Positions 10,154 through 19,514 of a DNA stretch of 64,000 nucleotides are shown piece by piece. The position numbers and the translations under genes were made by a program. This DNA comes from Sphingomonas sp. PP-CE-3A-406. GTDB taxonomy: Bacteria > Pseudomonadota > Alphaproteobacteria > Sphingomonadales > Sphingomonadaceae. The stretch's first letter is position 1, and each line of letters opens with the position of its first letter. Where the stretch lies: NCBI RefSeq assembly GCF_003688625.1, contig NZ_RCWY01000002.1, positions 186,001-250,000 of the forward strand, given 5' to 3'. The notes beneath the pieces are model-generated. The model was not told the origin of the DNA. It made no database searches and worked only from the letters and a program-made list of their open reading frames with translations.

Positions 10154-11014
10154 TCAATCCTTGGGCGCGTAGACCTGCTCCGGCCCCGGAAATGCGCGGC
10201 TCCGAACGTCGTCTGCATAGGTCTGCGCCGCCGACGAGATCGTGTCGGCGATGTCGGCGAACCGCTTCACGAACTTGGCGGTGCGGTCGAACATCCCGAG
10301 CATGTCCTCGGCGACCAGGACCTGTCCGTCGCACTGCGCCGACGCACCGATGCCGATCGTTGGGCACGCGATACTGTTGGTGATCTCGATCGCGATCGGC
10401 TCGACCACGCCCTCGATCACCAGCGCGAACGCCCCCGCCTCGGCGATGCCCTGCGCGTCGGCGACGATCTTGGCCGCTTCCTCGGGCGTTCGACCGCGCG
10501 CACCATAGCCGCCGAGCACGTTCACCGCCTGCGGGGTCAGCCCGACATGCCCCATCACCGGGATGCCGCGCTCGGTCAGGAACTTGACCGTCGGCGCCAT
10601 CGCCGTGCCGCCCTCGAGTTTCACCGCCGCCGCGCCGGTCTGTTTCAGCAGATATGCCGCGCTTTCGAACGCCTTCTCGGGCGACGCTTCATAGCTGCCG
10701 AACGGCATGTCGATCACCACGACCGCATGATAGCTGCCACGCACGACCGCCGCGCCGTGCGCCGCCATCATCTCGAGCGTTACCGGCACGGTCGTCGGCA
10801 GCCCGTAGATCACCTGCCCCAGGCTGTCGCCGACCAGCAGCATGTCGCAATGCGGATCGAGCAGCTGCGCGGTCCGCACGGTGTAGGCGGTCAGCATGAC
10901 GAGCGGCGTTGCGCCCTTCTGGCGACGAATCGCGGGCACGGTGAGGCGCTTCAACGGCGCCGGCGTTGGATTGGCGCGACTCGTCGCGGTGTCGAGCGTG
11001 TAGGTCGTGGACAT
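10154..11014 (-). CDS. panB: 3-methyl-2-oxobutanoate hydroxymethyltransferase PanB
   Basis: Catalyses the first committed step of pantothenate synthesis, adding a hydroxymethyl group from 5,10-methylene-THF to alpha-ketoisovalerate. The 286-residue TIM-barrel enzyme shows metal-binding and substrate motifs [15 protein letters not shown] (near 58), MPFGSYE, KLEGG and MGHVGLTPQ. The unusual feature is an N-terminal extension of about 20 polar residues before the conserved core (MLTAYT). panC is not adjacent. Upstream, a 9-base inverted repeat (11090-11126) lies in the leader. Confidence 0.95.
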   Translation of the reverse strand: MSTTYTLDTATSRANPTPAPLKRLTVPAIRRQKGATPLVMLTAYTVRTAQLLDPHCDMLLVGDSLGQVIYGLPTTVPVTLEMMAAHGAAVVRGSYHAVVVIDMPFGSYEASPEKAFESAAYLLKQTGAAAVKLEGGTAMAPTVKFLTERGIPVMGHVGLTPQAVNVLGGYGARGRTPEEAAKIVADAQGIAEAGAFALVIEGVVEPIAIEITNSIACPTIGIGASAQCDGQVLVAEDMLGMFDRTAKFVKRFADIADTISSAAQTYADDVRSRAFPGPEQVYAPKD

Positions 11015-11244
11015 GCGGGCGTTCTAGCGATTGTCGGCGGGCTAGCCCAGCCGCCGAAATTTCAGACAACCCACGGTCGCGTTTCGGACCGGGAAGAGCG
11101 GGAGCTTCCGACTGCAACTCTTCCCGGCGTCGCATTAGGAACGTGCGATGCGGCGTATGAACCTGCGCTGAGTGGGCTCGGCACCTACTCAAGCGGACGC
11201 ATTCTCTGGGTACGCCTCCACTACCGCGAAGGCGTACCGACCAG

Positions 11245-12879
11245 TCAGACTAGTCGGCTTTGCTTGACGGCGGCTTCGATGAAGCTGGCGAACAAAGGGT
11301 GCGGGTCGAAGGGTTTCGACTTCAGTTCCGGGTGGAACTGGACGCCGACGAACCAGGGGTGATCGGGACGTTCGACGATCTCCGGCAGCGTGCCGTCTGG
11401 GGACATGCCCGAGAACACGAGGCCGCCCTGTTCGAGCGCTTCCTTGTACCCGGTGTTGACCTCGTAGCGGTGACGGTGACGCTCCGAAATGTCGGTGCCG
11501 CCATAGATCGAGGCAACGACGCTGTTGCCGGTGAGCTTCGCGTCATACGCGCCAAGCCGCATCGTGCCGCCCATGTCGCCCTCGGCCGCACGCGTTTCGA
11601 GGCCTTCACGGCCCATCCATTCGGTGATCATGCCGACCACCGGTTCGTCGGTTGGGCCGAACTCGGTCGACGACGCATTGGGGATGCCGGCGAGATCGCG
11701 TGCGCCCTCGACGCAGGCCATCTGCATCCCGAAGCAGATCCCGAAATACGGGATCTTCCGCTCGCGGGCGAACTTGACCGAGGCGATCTTGCCCTCCGCC
11801 CCACGCTCGCCGAACGCGCCGGGGACCAGGATCGCGTCGCACGGCTCAAGCTGGCCGGCGATGTCGCTCTCGGCGTTCTCGAACAGCTCGGCGTCGATCC
11901 AGCGGACGTTGACCTTCACCCGATTCGCAATGCCGCCATGGACCAGCGCCTCGTTGAGCGATTTGTACGCATCCTGAAGGCCGACATATTTGCCGACCAC
12001 GCCGATCGTGACTTCGCCCTGAGGGTTGGTCAGGCGGTCCATGATCTCGGTCCAGCGCGACAGGTCCGGCGCCTCGGCAGGCTCGATCCCGAACGCGCGG
12101 AGCACTTCGATGTCGAGGCCTTCGCCGTGATACTGAAGCGGCACCGCGTAGATGCTCTTCGCGTCGAGCGCGGGGATGACCGCGCTGGCGGGGACGTTGC
12201 AGAACAGCGCGATCTTGGCACGCTCAGACGGCGGGAGCGGATGTTCGCAGCGGCAGACGAGCACGTCGGGCTGCACGCCGAGTGCGGCGAGTTCGCGGAC
12301 CGAATGCTGCGTCGGCTTGGTCTTCAGCTCGCCGGCGGCGGCGATGTACGGGACCAGCGTGACGTGGATGCTGATCGCGTTGCCGCGGCCCTCCTCGTTC
12401 TTCAGCTGGCGAATCGCTTCGATGAACGGCAGCGATTCGATATCGCCGACGGTGCCGCCGATCTCGCAGAGGATGAAGTCGATGCCGTCGGTCTCGGCGC
12501 GCGCGAATGCCTTGATCGCGTCGGTAACGTGCGGGATGACTTGCACGGTGGCGCCGAGATAATCGCCACGACGCTCGCGCGTGATGATCTGCTGATAGAT
12601 GCGCCCCGAGGTGACGTTGTCCGACTGGCGCGAGGGAACGCCGGTGAAGCGCTCGTAATGGCCGAGGTCGAGATCGGTCTCGGCACCGTCGTCGGTAACG
12701 TAGACCTCGCCGTGCTGATACGGCGACATCGTGCCGGGATCGACGTTCAGATACGGATCGAACTTCCGAATCCTGACGGTATACCCGCGTGCCTGGAGGA
12801 GAGCGGCAAGCGATGCCGCCATGAGACCTTTACCGAGCGACGAAACCACGCCCCCGGTGATGAAAATGTACCGAGCCAT
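11245..12879 (-). CDS. pyrG: CTP synthase PyrG
   Basis: Converts UTP to CTP using glutamine and ATP. The 544-residue protein has an N-terminal amidoligase domain ([19 protein letters not shown] at the start, [16 protein letters not shown]) and a C-terminal class I glutamine amidotransferase domain with the nucleophile in GICFGMQ and a His/Glu pair near the C-terminus (QFHPE). The ATG at 12879 is chosen because the conserved N-terminus begins there; upstream in-frame codons have no family match. It lies downstream of secG. Confidence 0.97.
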   Translation of the reverse strand: MARYIFITGGVVSSLGKGLMAASLAALLQARGYTVRIRKFDPYLNVDPGTMSPYQHGEVYVTDDGAETDLDLGHYERFTGVPSRQSDNVTSGRIYQQIITRERRGDYLGATVQVIPHVTDAIKAFARAETDGIDFILCEIGGTVGDIESLPFIEAIRQLKNEEGRGNAISIHVTLVPYIAAAGELKTKPTQHSVRELAALGVQPDVLVCRCEHPLPPSERAKIALFCNVPASAVIPALDAKSIYAVPLQYHGEGLDIEVLRAFGIEPAEAPDLSRWTEIMDRLTNPQGEVTIGVVGKYVGLQDAYKSLNEALVHGGIANRVKVNVRWIDAELFENAESDIAGQLEPCDAILVPGAFGERGAEGKIASVKFARERKIPYFGICFGMQMACVEGARDLAGIPNASSTEFGPTDEPVVGMITEWMGREGLETRAAEGDMGGTMRLGAYDAKLTGNSVVASIYGGTDISERHRHRYEVNTGYKEALEQGGLVFSGMSPDGTLPEIVERPDHPWFVGVQFHPELKSKPFDPHPLFASFIEAAVKQSRLV

Positions 12880-12912
12880 GGGAAGAGTCTCGTAGCGTGT
12901 GTTGGGGACGAA

Positions 12913-12948
12913 CGACAAGAGCCCCGCGGATCACGCAGGGGCCTTTTA
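12913..12948 (-). terminator. Stem-loop between secG and pyrG
   Basis: GCCCCGCG at 12921-12928 pairs with CGC-A-GGGGC at 12934-12942 around GATCA. On the minus strand the hairpin is followed by TCTTGT and on the plus strand by CTTTTAT, so it is a plausible factor-independent terminator for secG read on the minus strand. It would then separate secG from pyrG. Confidence 0.5.
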
Positions 12949-12964
12949 TCGGCGAATGGAGTGT

Positions 12965-13363
12965 TTAGCGGGCGAGTGGGACCGCGGAGTTGTCGGCGGG
13001 CGTGGCCGTGCCGGCTGGGACGCCAGCGTTTTCTGCGCCACCGGCGAACGGCGCCGCATCACCCTTGGGCTGCGCGGTCGGCACGGCAGTCGCCGCCGCC
13101 GCCGGAGTGCGGGCGAGCGATGTGTCGATCGTGGTGGTGCGGTGATTCGCCGCGAGGACCGCGAGCAGGATCGAGAACAGCACGAACATCGTCGCGAGGA
13201 CGCCGGTCGCGCGGGTCAGGAAATCGGCTGCGCCGCGTGCCGACATCAGGCCCGACGGACTGCCGCCCATGCCCAGACCGCCGCCTTCCGAGCGCTGCAT
13301 GAGGATCACTGTGACGAGGGCGGCCGCGATGATCGCGTGGATGACGAGCAGAAAGGCGAACAT
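12965..13363 (-). CDS. secG: Preprotein translocase subunit SecG
   Basis: The small subunit of the SecYEG protein-export channel. The 132-residue protein has two hydrophobic helices (residues about 2-22 and 55-75) separated by the conserved segment LMQRSEGGGLGMGGSPSG, followed by a long Ala/Thr/Pro-rich tail (residues 80-132) typical of alphaproteobacterial SecG. The next gene on this strand is pyrG, but a stem-loop lies between the two. Confidence 0.92.
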   Translation of the reverse strand: MFAFLLVIHAIIAAALVTVILMQRSEGGGLGMGGSPSGLMSARGAADFLTRATGVLATMFVLFSILLAVLAANHRTTTIDTSLARTPAAAATAVPTAQPKGDAAPFAGGAENAGVPAGTATPADNSAVPLAR

Positions 13364-13570
13364 TGCGCGGAAAACCCCGGAACTTTTGCGAAGGCGCGCA
13401 CATAGGCGACGTCGCGGTTTCGATCAACCGCAACACGGGCTCCGCATATCGCAAGCCAATCGCAAAACTACGGAAACATGACGTCCGGGCGGCGTTGTGA
13501 ACCCGTAACGACGCTCATGACTGGGCATCGTGTTTATAAATTCAGATGGCGGATCAACGCTGTGGCATCA

Positions 13571-13930
13571 ATGGCAGCCAATACCTTATCGACCTGGATG
13601 ACCGCTCTGGTGGACTACGTCCGTTCGGGCGAACCCGATCTGACCAATCGGCAGATGGCGCTTCTTCTGCTCGTATATCTCAAACCGGGACCGCATACGG
13701 TGCGCGGCCTGGCCCGCGCACTGAACGTATCGAAGCCGGTCGTCACGCGCGCCTTGAACAGATTGGGTGCCCTCGGCTATCTGCGCCGGCAACGCGACGA
13801 TAGCGACAAGCGCAACATCTTCGTCGCGCGCACGACCGAAGGGGCAGATTTTCTTGAAGAGTTCGGGCAATTCATCGGCGACGGCCCCGCCCCTGTTGGT
13901 TCCAACGGGCGCGCAGCCGCTCACGCTTGA
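13571..13930 (+). CDS. MarR-family winged-helix regulator
   Basis: A small DNA-binding protein with a winged helix-turn-helix typical of MarR: LTNRQMALLLLVYL, then the recognition region VRGLARALNVSKPVVTRAL and the wing LRRQRDDSDKRNIFVART. The product is about 119 residues from the ATG at 13571; longer in-frame starts at 13478 and 13517 exist and no ribosome binding site decides among them. Its end overlaps the start of the SH3 protein gene, and argC follows, suggesting one transcript. The ligand and target are unknown; being first in the cluster, it may regulate it. Confidence 0.78.
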   Translation: MAANTLSTWMTALVDYVRSGEPDLTNRQMALLLLVYLKPGPHTVRGLARALNVSKPVVTRALNRLGALGYLRRQRDDSDKRNIFVARTTEGADFLEEFGQFIGDGPAPVGSNGRAAAHA

Positions 13931-14276
13931 GCCGTTCGACGACCAAGCCCGTACGAGCTTTTCGCTGACGGGCCGCTCGGTCGACCTCGACCCGCGTACG
14001 CACGCGGTTCGCCGCGATATCGCCGACATTCGCCTCGCCGAATACGTATTCGCTCCACACTATGCTGTGCCGATGATACGGCCCGTCGCGCGCACAGCTT
14101 TGTTGCGCAGCGGACGAGACGAAGCGAGCGATACGATGGTCGACCTCAACCCTGGCGACAGTTTCGAAGTGCTGGAGATTGCCGGCGTTTCCGCATGGGG
14201 CGTTGCGCGCCCGAGCGGACTGGTCGGCTATGTCGAGGCGGCGGCACTCGATCTTTCGACGACGGTCGCGGCATGA
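13854..14276 (+). CDS. SH3-domain protein resembling the N-terminal half of NlpC/P60 hydrolases
   Basis: The segment from about 13935 to the stop encodes a bacterial SH3-like domain: LDPRTHAVRRDIADIRLAEY, YAVPMIRPV, then NPGDSFEVLEIAG and SGLVGYVEAAAL. This resembles the targeting domain of sphingomonad NlpC/P60 peptidoglycan hydrolases, but no catalytic Cys/His domain follows; the frame stops and argC begins. The start is uncertain: TTG at 13854 has AAGGGG about nine bases upstream, while TTG at 13896 is also possible; an ATG at 13767 would overlap most of the MarR gene. It overlaps argC by 4 bases. Confidence 0.6.
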   Translation: MKSSGNSSATAPPLLVPTGAQPLTLEPFDDQARTSFSLTGRSVDLDPRTHAVRRDIADIRLAEYVFAPHYAVPMIRPVARTALLRSGRDEASDTMVDLNPGDSFEVLEIAGVSAWGVARPSGLVGYVEAAALDLSTTVAA

Positions 14277-15196
14277 CGACCGTCTTCATCGATGGAGCGG
14301 TCGGCACCACCGGACTCGAGATCCGAGAACGGCTTGCCGGGCGGACCGACATCACGCTGGCGCTGCTGGCGGAGGACCGGCGCAAGGATCCGGCGGCACG
14401 GCGCGAGGCGCTGAACGATGCCGATTTCGTCATCCTCTGCCTGCCGGACGAAGCGTCGCGCGAAGCCGTCACGCTGATCGACAATCCGCGCACCCGCGTG
14501 ATCGACGCATCGAGCGCTCACCGGGTCGCTGCCGGCTGGACCTACGGCTTCCCCGAGTTGCCGGGCCAGGCGGATAAGGTCGCGACCGCGATGCGCGTTT
14601 CGAACCCCGGCTGCTATCCCACTGGTTTCCTCGCGCTCGTCGCGCCTCTCGTCGCTGCCGGTCTCATCCCCGCTGACCTCCCGCTGAGCGTCAACGCGAC
14701 CTCTGGTTACTCCGGCGGCGGCAAGGCGATGATCGCGGCGTTCGAGAATGGCGAACCCGCGACGGCCTTCCGCGCCTACGCGCTAGGCCTTGCGCACAAG
14801 CATATCGCCGAGATGACGCAGCACGCTGGCCTCATGCACGCCCCGATCTTCGCGCCTGCGGTGGCGAATACGTATCGCGGCATGCTCGTCGAAGTGCCGT
14901 TGCACCTTCATGCCCTGCCCGGCCGGCCCACGCTCGCGGCGATCGAAGACGTGTTGCGCGCTGCGTTCGATGGCTCGAGGCTTGTCTCGGTTGCCCCCGG
15001 CGATATCGGCTCGGTCGATATCGAGGAGAACGCAGGGACCGATCGTCTGACGCTGATGGTCTGCGGCAACGACGCGGTCGGCCATGCGCGGCTGGTCGCG
15101 ACGCTCGACAATCTGGGCAAGGGCGCCGGCGGTGCCGCGGTCCAGAACCTCAACATCATGGCCGGTGTCGATCCCGTAGCCGGCCTCGTTTTCTAG
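14273..15196 (+). CDS. argC: N-acetyl-gamma-glutamyl-phosphate reductase ArgC
   Basis: Reduces N-acetylglutamyl phosphate to the semialdehyde in arginine synthesis. The 307-residue product is of the shorter type-2 class: the nucleotide-binding start MTTVFIDGAVGTTGLEIRER, the active-site Cys in VSNPGCYPTGFLAL (near residue 117), and NATSGYSGGGKAMI. The ATG at 14273 overlaps the stop of the SH3 gene as ATGA, and the conserved N-terminus starts exactly there. No other arg gene is nearby. Confidence 0.95.
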   Translation: MTTVFIDGAVGTTGLEIRERLAGRTDITLALLAEDRRKDPAARREALNDADFVILCLPDEASREAVTLIDNPRTRVIDASSAHRVAAGWTYGFPELPGQADKVATAMRVSNPGCYPTGFLALVAPLVAAGLIPADLPLSVNATSGYSGGGKAMIAAFENGEPATAFRAYALGLAHKHIAEMTQHAGLMHAPIFAPAVANTYRGMLVEVPLHLHALPGRPTLAAIEDVLRAAFDGSRLVSVAPGDIGSVDIEENAGTDRLTLMVCGNDAVGHARLVATLDNLGKGAGGAAVQNLNIMAGVDPVAGLVF

Positions 15197-15241
15197 GACC
15201 GGCGTTTTCCGCCCGGTCCATCGCCAAATCCAGGAGCTTCC

Positions 15242-16705
15242 ATGCACCGTAATCCCGTAGCCAAGCTGCTCCTGTTCGGCGCGACCGGCGATCTCGCGCA
15301 GCGCATGCTGCTGCCGTCGCTCTATGGTCTGCACGCCGACGGGTTGCTGCCCGAGGAGCTGACGATCACCGGCGCCGCGCGTCACGAGCATGACGACAAG
15401 GATTACCGCAAGTTCGCCAAGAAGGCGCTCGACGAGTTCCTGCCCGAGGATCGCAAGGACGAAAGTGCGATTGGAACGTTCCTCGACCGGATCTTCTATC
15501 AGCCGACCGACCTGTCGGATCCGGCGAGCTTCCAGCCGCTGGCGGACAAGATCGGCGACATTTCGGGCGGGCTGGCGATCTACCTGTCGACCGCGCCCTC
15601 GCTGTTCGAGGCTGCGATCGAGGGGCTGCACAAGGTTGGGCTTGCTGGCGAAACCGTGCGCGTTGGCCTCGAGAAGCCACTCGGCTACGACCTGGAGACG
15701 AGCCGCGAGATCAACGATGCGGTGGCGAAGGCTTTCCCCGAAGAGCGGACCTACCGGATCGATCATTACCTCGGCAAGGAAACCGTCCAGAACATCCTCG
15801 CGCTGCGCTTCGGCAACTCGTTCTTCGAGCCGGTCTGGAACGCGCAGGGGATCGACAACGTCCAGATCACGATCTCCGAGACGGTCGGGCTGGAAGAGCG
15901 GGCAGGCTATTACGAGACGGCGGGTGCGTTGCGTGACATGGTCGCCAACCACATGCTCCAGCTGCTCGCGCTGATCGCGATGGAGCCACCGGCGCGCTTC
16001 GAGGGCACCGATGTTCGCGACGAGAAGTCGAAGGTTTTCCGATCGTTGCGGCTGATCAAGCCCGAGGAAGTGCCGAATGTCACGGTCACGGGGCAGTATG
16101 GCGAAGGCGCCGTGAAGGGGAAGTTCGTCAAGAGCTACTCGGACGAACTCGGCCAGCCTTCGACCACCGAGACGTTCGTCGCAATCAAGGCGCATGTCGA
16201 CAATTGGCGCTGGCAGGGCGTGCCGTTCTACCTGCGCACGGGCAAGCGGATGGCGACGCGTCGCAGCGAGATCGCGATCCAGTTCAAGGCGGTGCCGCAT
16301 TCGATGTTCGCCGGGCGTGGCGGGTTGCTCCAACCCAACATGTTGATCATCCGCCTGCAGCCGGAGGAATATATCCAGCTGCTGGTGATGGCGAAGGAGC
16401 CGGGTCTCGATCGCGAGGGCGTGCGCCTGCGCGAGGTTCCGCTGAACCTGAGCATGGATGCCGAGTTCGCAGGGTCGCGTCGGCGGATCGCGTACGAGCG
16501 GCTGCTGCTCGACCTAATCGAGGGCGACCAGACGTTGTTCGTGCGCCGTGACGAGGTCGAGGCGCAATGGACCTGGATCGACGCGATCCGCGAAGGCTGG
16601 AAGGCCAACGCGATGAAGCCCAAGAGCTATGCGTCGGGCAGCTGGGGTCCGTCGGCCGCGATCGCGCTGACCGAGCGCGACGGCGTGACCTGGCAGGACG
16701 ACTGA
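15242..16705 (+). CDS. zwf: Glucose-6-phosphate 1-dehydrogenase
   Basis: Oxidises glucose-6-phosphate to 6-phosphogluconolactone with NAD(P). This is the first gene of the Entner-Doudoroff cluster. The 487-residue protein has the coenzyme-binding motif LLFGATGDLAQRMLLPSL near residue 10 and the active-site segment RIDHYLGKETVQN near 176. The ribosome binding site CAGGAG precedes the ATG by about eight bases. A palindromic repeat separates it from pgl. Confidence 0.97.
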   Translation: MHRNPVAKLLLFGATGDLAQRMLLPSLYGLHADGLLPEELTITGAARHEHDDKDYRKFAKKALDEFLPEDRKDESAIGTFLDRIFYQPTDLSDPASFQPLADKIGDISGGLAIYLSTAPSLFEAAIEGLHKVGLAGETVRVGLEKPLGYDLETSREINDAVAKAFPEERTYRIDHYLGKETVQNILALRFGNSFFEPVWNAQGIDNVQITISETVGLEERAGYYETAGALRDMVANHMLQLLALIAMEPPARFEGTDVRDEKSKVFRSLRLIKPEEVPNVTVTGQYGEGAVKGKFVKSYSDELGQPSTTETFVAIKAHVDNWRWQGVPFYLRTGKRMATRRSEIAIQFKAVPHSMFAGRGGLLQPNMLIIRLQPEEYIQLLVMAKEPGLDREGVRLREVPLNLSMDAEFAGSRRRIAYERLLLDLIEGDQTLFVRRDEVEAQWTWIDAIREGWKANAMKPKSYASGSWGPSAAIALTERDGVTWQDD

Positions 16706-16717
16706 GTTTGTTTTCTT

Positions 16718-16839
16718 CCGTTCGTCCCGAGTAGTCTTCGAGCGAAGTCGAGAAGGCGTATCGAGGGATCGGCCCGATTGTGGCATTGTACCTCGATACG
16801 GGCTCTCCGCTTCGCTCGATCCCTACTCGGCACGAACGG
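16718..16839. repeat. Palindromic repeat between zwf and pgl (family D-like)
   Basis: Outer arms CCGTTCGTCCCGAGTAG and CTACTCGGCACGAACGG, with inner pairs such as TCGAGCGAAGTCGAG and a CGTATCGAGG/CCTCGATACG pair, give a nested 120-base fold. It lies inside the operon, so it may set the ratio of upstream to downstream transcripts. A related element with perfect arms is at 19411-19482. Confidence 0.8.
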
Positions 16840-16876
16840 CATTTTTGACAGCAATTTTCTGAGTGAGTTCAAGTTT

Positions 16877-17581
16877 ATGACCGAAATCGAATGGTGGGAA
16901 TATGACGACGCGGGCGAGCTCGCCAACGCGGTCGCTGGCGATATCCAGTTCGTCATCGAGAGCGCACTCGACGCGCGCGGCTCGGCGGTGATCGCGCTGG
17001 CGGGCGGCAAGACGCCGTTTGCCGCGTACGAGAAGCTCGCCCAGGCGAAGCTCGACTGGAAGAAGGTCACGATCATCCCTGGCGACGAGCGGATCGTGAA
17101 GCTCGGCGATCCGTTGTCGAACGTGACGGCGCTAGCGAAGATCTTCCTCCCCAAGGGCGCGCGCGTGAAGCCGATCGTCCCCGAGGCGATGTCCGACTAC
17201 AAGGCGGCCGGTCGCTCGGCGGATGCGCTGATGCAGGACCTGCACTGGCCGCTCGACTTCTGCCTGCTCGGCATGGGCGGCGACGGACACACCGCGTCGA
17301 TCTTCCCCGGCCCCGATTATGACGAGGCGCTGAGCGGTCCGAAGGAACGCCGTGCGCTCGGCGTGATGCCCGATCCGCTCCCGCCAGAGGCGCCGCTCGC
17401 ACGCGTCACGTTGTCGGCGGCGGCGATCGCTTCCTCGAAGGCGCTAATGATCATGATCACCGGCGACGCGAAGAAGAAGGTGCTCGAACAGGCGATCGAA
17501 CAGGGGCCGTCGTCGTCCTACCCGATCGGCCGCGTGCTGGCCGAAGTCGAGCTGCCGGTCGACGTGCACTGGGCGCCGTGA
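16877..17581 (+). CDS. pgl: 6-phosphogluconolactonase
   Basis: Hydrolyses 6-phosphogluconolactone to 6-phosphogluconate, the second step of the pathway. The 234-residue protein belongs to the DevB-type, glucosamine-6-phosphate-isomerase-like family: ALAGGKTPFAAYEKLA near residue 38, IIPGDERIV, and the active-site GMGGDGHTASIFPG near 135. The ATG at 16877 is used because translation upstream enters a repeat. Its stop overlaps the edd start. Confidence 0.93.
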   Translation: MTEIEWWEYDDAGELANAVAGDIQFVIESALDARGSAVIALAGGKTPFAAYEKLAQAKLDWKKVTIIPGDERIVKLGDPLSNVTALAKIFLPKGARVKPIVPEAMSDYKAAGRSADALMQDLHWPLDFCLLGMGGDGHTASIFPGPDYDEALSGPKERRALGVMPDPLPPEAPLARVTLSAAAIASSKALMIMITGDAKKKVLEQAIEQGPSSSYPIGRVLAEVELPVDVHWAP

Positions 17582-19398
17582 CCATGCTCAATGCCGTCGT
17601 CTCCGCGGTCACCGACCGGATCATCGAGCGCTCGCGGGACAGCCGCGCCGCCTACCTCGCGCTGATCGAGCGCGAGGCGGCGGCGCAGGTCCGTCGTCCC
17701 GGTCTCGGCTGCGCGAACTTGGCACACGCCTATGCCGGGACCGAGGAAGACCGCGACGCGATGAAGGCCGATGCCGGCATGAACATCGGCATCGTCACTG
17801 CGTATAACGACATGCTGTCGGCCCACGCCGTCTACTATCGCTACCCCGAGTTGATGAAGATCTGGGCGCGTGAGGCGGGGGCGACTGCGCAGGTCGCGGG
17901 CGGCGTGCCGGCAATGTGCGACGGCGTGACGCAAGGGTATCCGGGGATGGAGCTGTCGCTGTTCAGCCGCGACACTATCGCGCTGAGCACGGCGATTGCG
18001 CTGTCCCACGGAACGTTCGAGGGTGCCGCGTTGCTCGGCATCTGCGACAAGATCGTGCCGGGGCTGCTGATGGGCGCGTTGCGCTTCGGGCATCTGCCTA
18101 TGGTGCTGATCCCAGGTGGGCCGATGCCGACCGGCTTGCCGAACAAGGCGAAGGCGGCGGTCCGCGAGAAATTCGCGGAAGGCCTAGTTGGGCGCGACGA
18201 GCTGCTCGAGGCCGAGATCGGCGCGTATCATTCGAAGGGGACGTGCACCTTCTACGGCACCGCCAACACCAACCAGATGATGATGGAGGTCATGGGCCTC
18301 CACATGCCGGGCGCGGCGTTCGTCAATCCGGGTACCAAGCTGCGCCAGGAACTGACGCGGGCGGCGGTGCACCGGCTGGCGAAGATCGGCGCGCGCGGCG
18401 ATTCGTACCGGCCGCTCGGGCACTGCGTCGACGAGAAGGCGATCGTGAACGCCGCGGTCGGCCTGCTCGCGACCGGCGGCTCGACCAACCATCTGCTCCA
18501 CGTGCCGGCGATCGCTCGCGCGGCGGGGATCATCATCGACTGGGAGGATTTCGATCGCCTCTCCTGCGCGGTCCCGCTGATCGCGCGCGTGTATCCCAAC
18601 GGCTCGGCGGACGTGAACGCGTTCGAGGCCGCCGGGGGCATGCCCTATGTGATCCGCGAGCTGCTCGGCGAAGGGTTGTTGCACGGCGACATCATGACGA
18701 TCGGCGGCGAGGATCTGTCGGCGTATGCGAAGACCGCGGTGGTCGAGGGCGATAAACTCGCTTGGCGCGATACGCCGGACAGCGGCGACGAGACGATCCT
18801 CCGTCCTGCGACCGCGCCGTTCTCGCCGGATGGCGGGATGCGGATCCTTGCGGGCAATATCGGCCGGGCGTGCATCAAGGTGTCGGCGGTCGAGCGCGAG
18901 CGGTGGATCGTCGAGGCGCCCGCGATGGTGTTCGACGACCAGCTCGACGTGATCGAGGCGTTCAAGCGGGGCGAGTTAGAAAAGGACGTCGTCGTCGTCG
19001 TTCGCTTCCAGGGGCCGCGCGCCAACGGTATGCCGGAGTTGCACAAGCTGACGCCGCCGCTGGGGGTGTTGCAGAATCGCGGGTTCAAGGTGGCTCTGGT
19101 CACCGATGGGCGGATGTCGGGCGCGAGCGGGAAAGTGCCGTGCGCGATCCATTGCTCGCCGGAGGCGCTGCTCGACGGTGCGATCGGGTTGATCCGCGAT
19201 GGCGACATGATCCGGGTGGACGCGGTCAACGGTACGCTCGAGGCGCTGGTCGACGCGGATGTGTGGGCGACGCGCGAAATGGTCGCGGTTCCGCCACCGG
19301 TGAGCGGCATGGGTCGCGAGCTGTTCGGGATGTTCCGCGGGCTTGCCGACGAAGCCGAAAAGGGTGCGTCGGCGATGCTGGCGGGCGCTGGGCTTTAG
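17578..19398 (+). CDS. edd: Phosphogluconate dehydratase
   Basis: Dehydrates 6-phosphogluconate to KDPG, the signature reaction of the Entner-Doudoroff pathway; an iron-sulfur enzyme of the IlvD/Edd family. About 606 residues, with family motifs NIGIVTAYNDMLSAH, GGVPAMCDGVTQG (cluster Cys) and GICDKIVPGLLMGALRFGHL. The start is either GTG at 17578, overlapping the pgl stop as GTGA, or ATG at 17584. A perfect inverted repeat lies between it and glk. Compare ilvD later in the window, a paralogue in another pathway. Confidence 0.96.
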   Translation: MTMLNAVVSAVTDRIIERSRDSRAAYLALIEREAAAQVRRPGLGCANLAHAYAGTEEDRDAMKADAGMNIGIVTAYNDMLSAHAVYYRYPELMKIWAREAGATAQVAGGVPAMCDGVTQGYPGMELSLFSRDTIALSTAIALSHGTFEGAALLGICDKIVPGLLMGALRFGHLPMVLIPGGPMPTGLPNKAKAAVREKFAEGLVGRDELLEAEIGAYHSKGTCTFYGTANTNQMMMEVMGLHMPGAAFVNPGTKLRQELTRAAVHRLAKIGARGDSYRPLGHCVDEKAIVNAAVGLLATGGSTNHLLHVPAIARAAGIIIDWEDFDRLSCAVPLIARVYPNGSADVNAFEAAGGMPYVIRELLGEGLLHGDIMTIGGEDLSAYAKTAVVEGDKLAWRDTPDSGDETILRPATAPFSPDGGMRILAGNIGRACIKVSAVERERWIVEAPAMVFDDQLDVIEAFKRGELEKDVVVVVRFQGPRANGMPELHKLTPPLGVLQNRGFKVALVTDGRMSGASGKVPCAIHCSPEALLDGAIGLIRDGDMIRVDAVNGTLEALVDADVWATREMVAVPPPVSGMGRELFGMFRGLADEAEKGASAMLAGAGL

Positions 19399-19410
19399 GA
19401 TCCCTACCTA

Positions 19411-19482
19411 CCGTTCGTCCTGAGCGAAGTCGAAGGACCGCCGCTTGGGGCCATGTCCTTCGACTTCGCTCAGGACGAACGG
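19411..19482. repeat. Perfect 28-bp inverted repeat between edd and glk
   Basis: The left arm (19411-19438, starting CCGTTCGTCCTGAGCGAAGT) and right arm (19455-19482) are exact reverse complements with a 16-base loop. It sits inside the operon 12 bases after the edd stop and 32 bases before the glk ATG. It may stabilise or terminate part of the transcript. Confidence 0.92.
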
Positions 19483-19514
19483 ATACAAAAATATCGAGGA
19501 TCGGGAGAAACGAC

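Noticed and set aside
11090..11126. CGGGAAGAG/CTCTTCCCG inverted repeat upstream of panB as an operator
   Set aside because: Single occurrence, long loop and no matching regulator; chance cannot be excluded.
13767..13853. ATG at 13767 as the start of the SH3 protein
   Set aside because: It would overlap most of the MarR coding region, and the translated part has no family resemblance.
19411..19482. Perfect 28-bp inverted repeats as insertion-sequence ends
   Set aside because: Only a 16-base loop lies between the arms, with no transposase.
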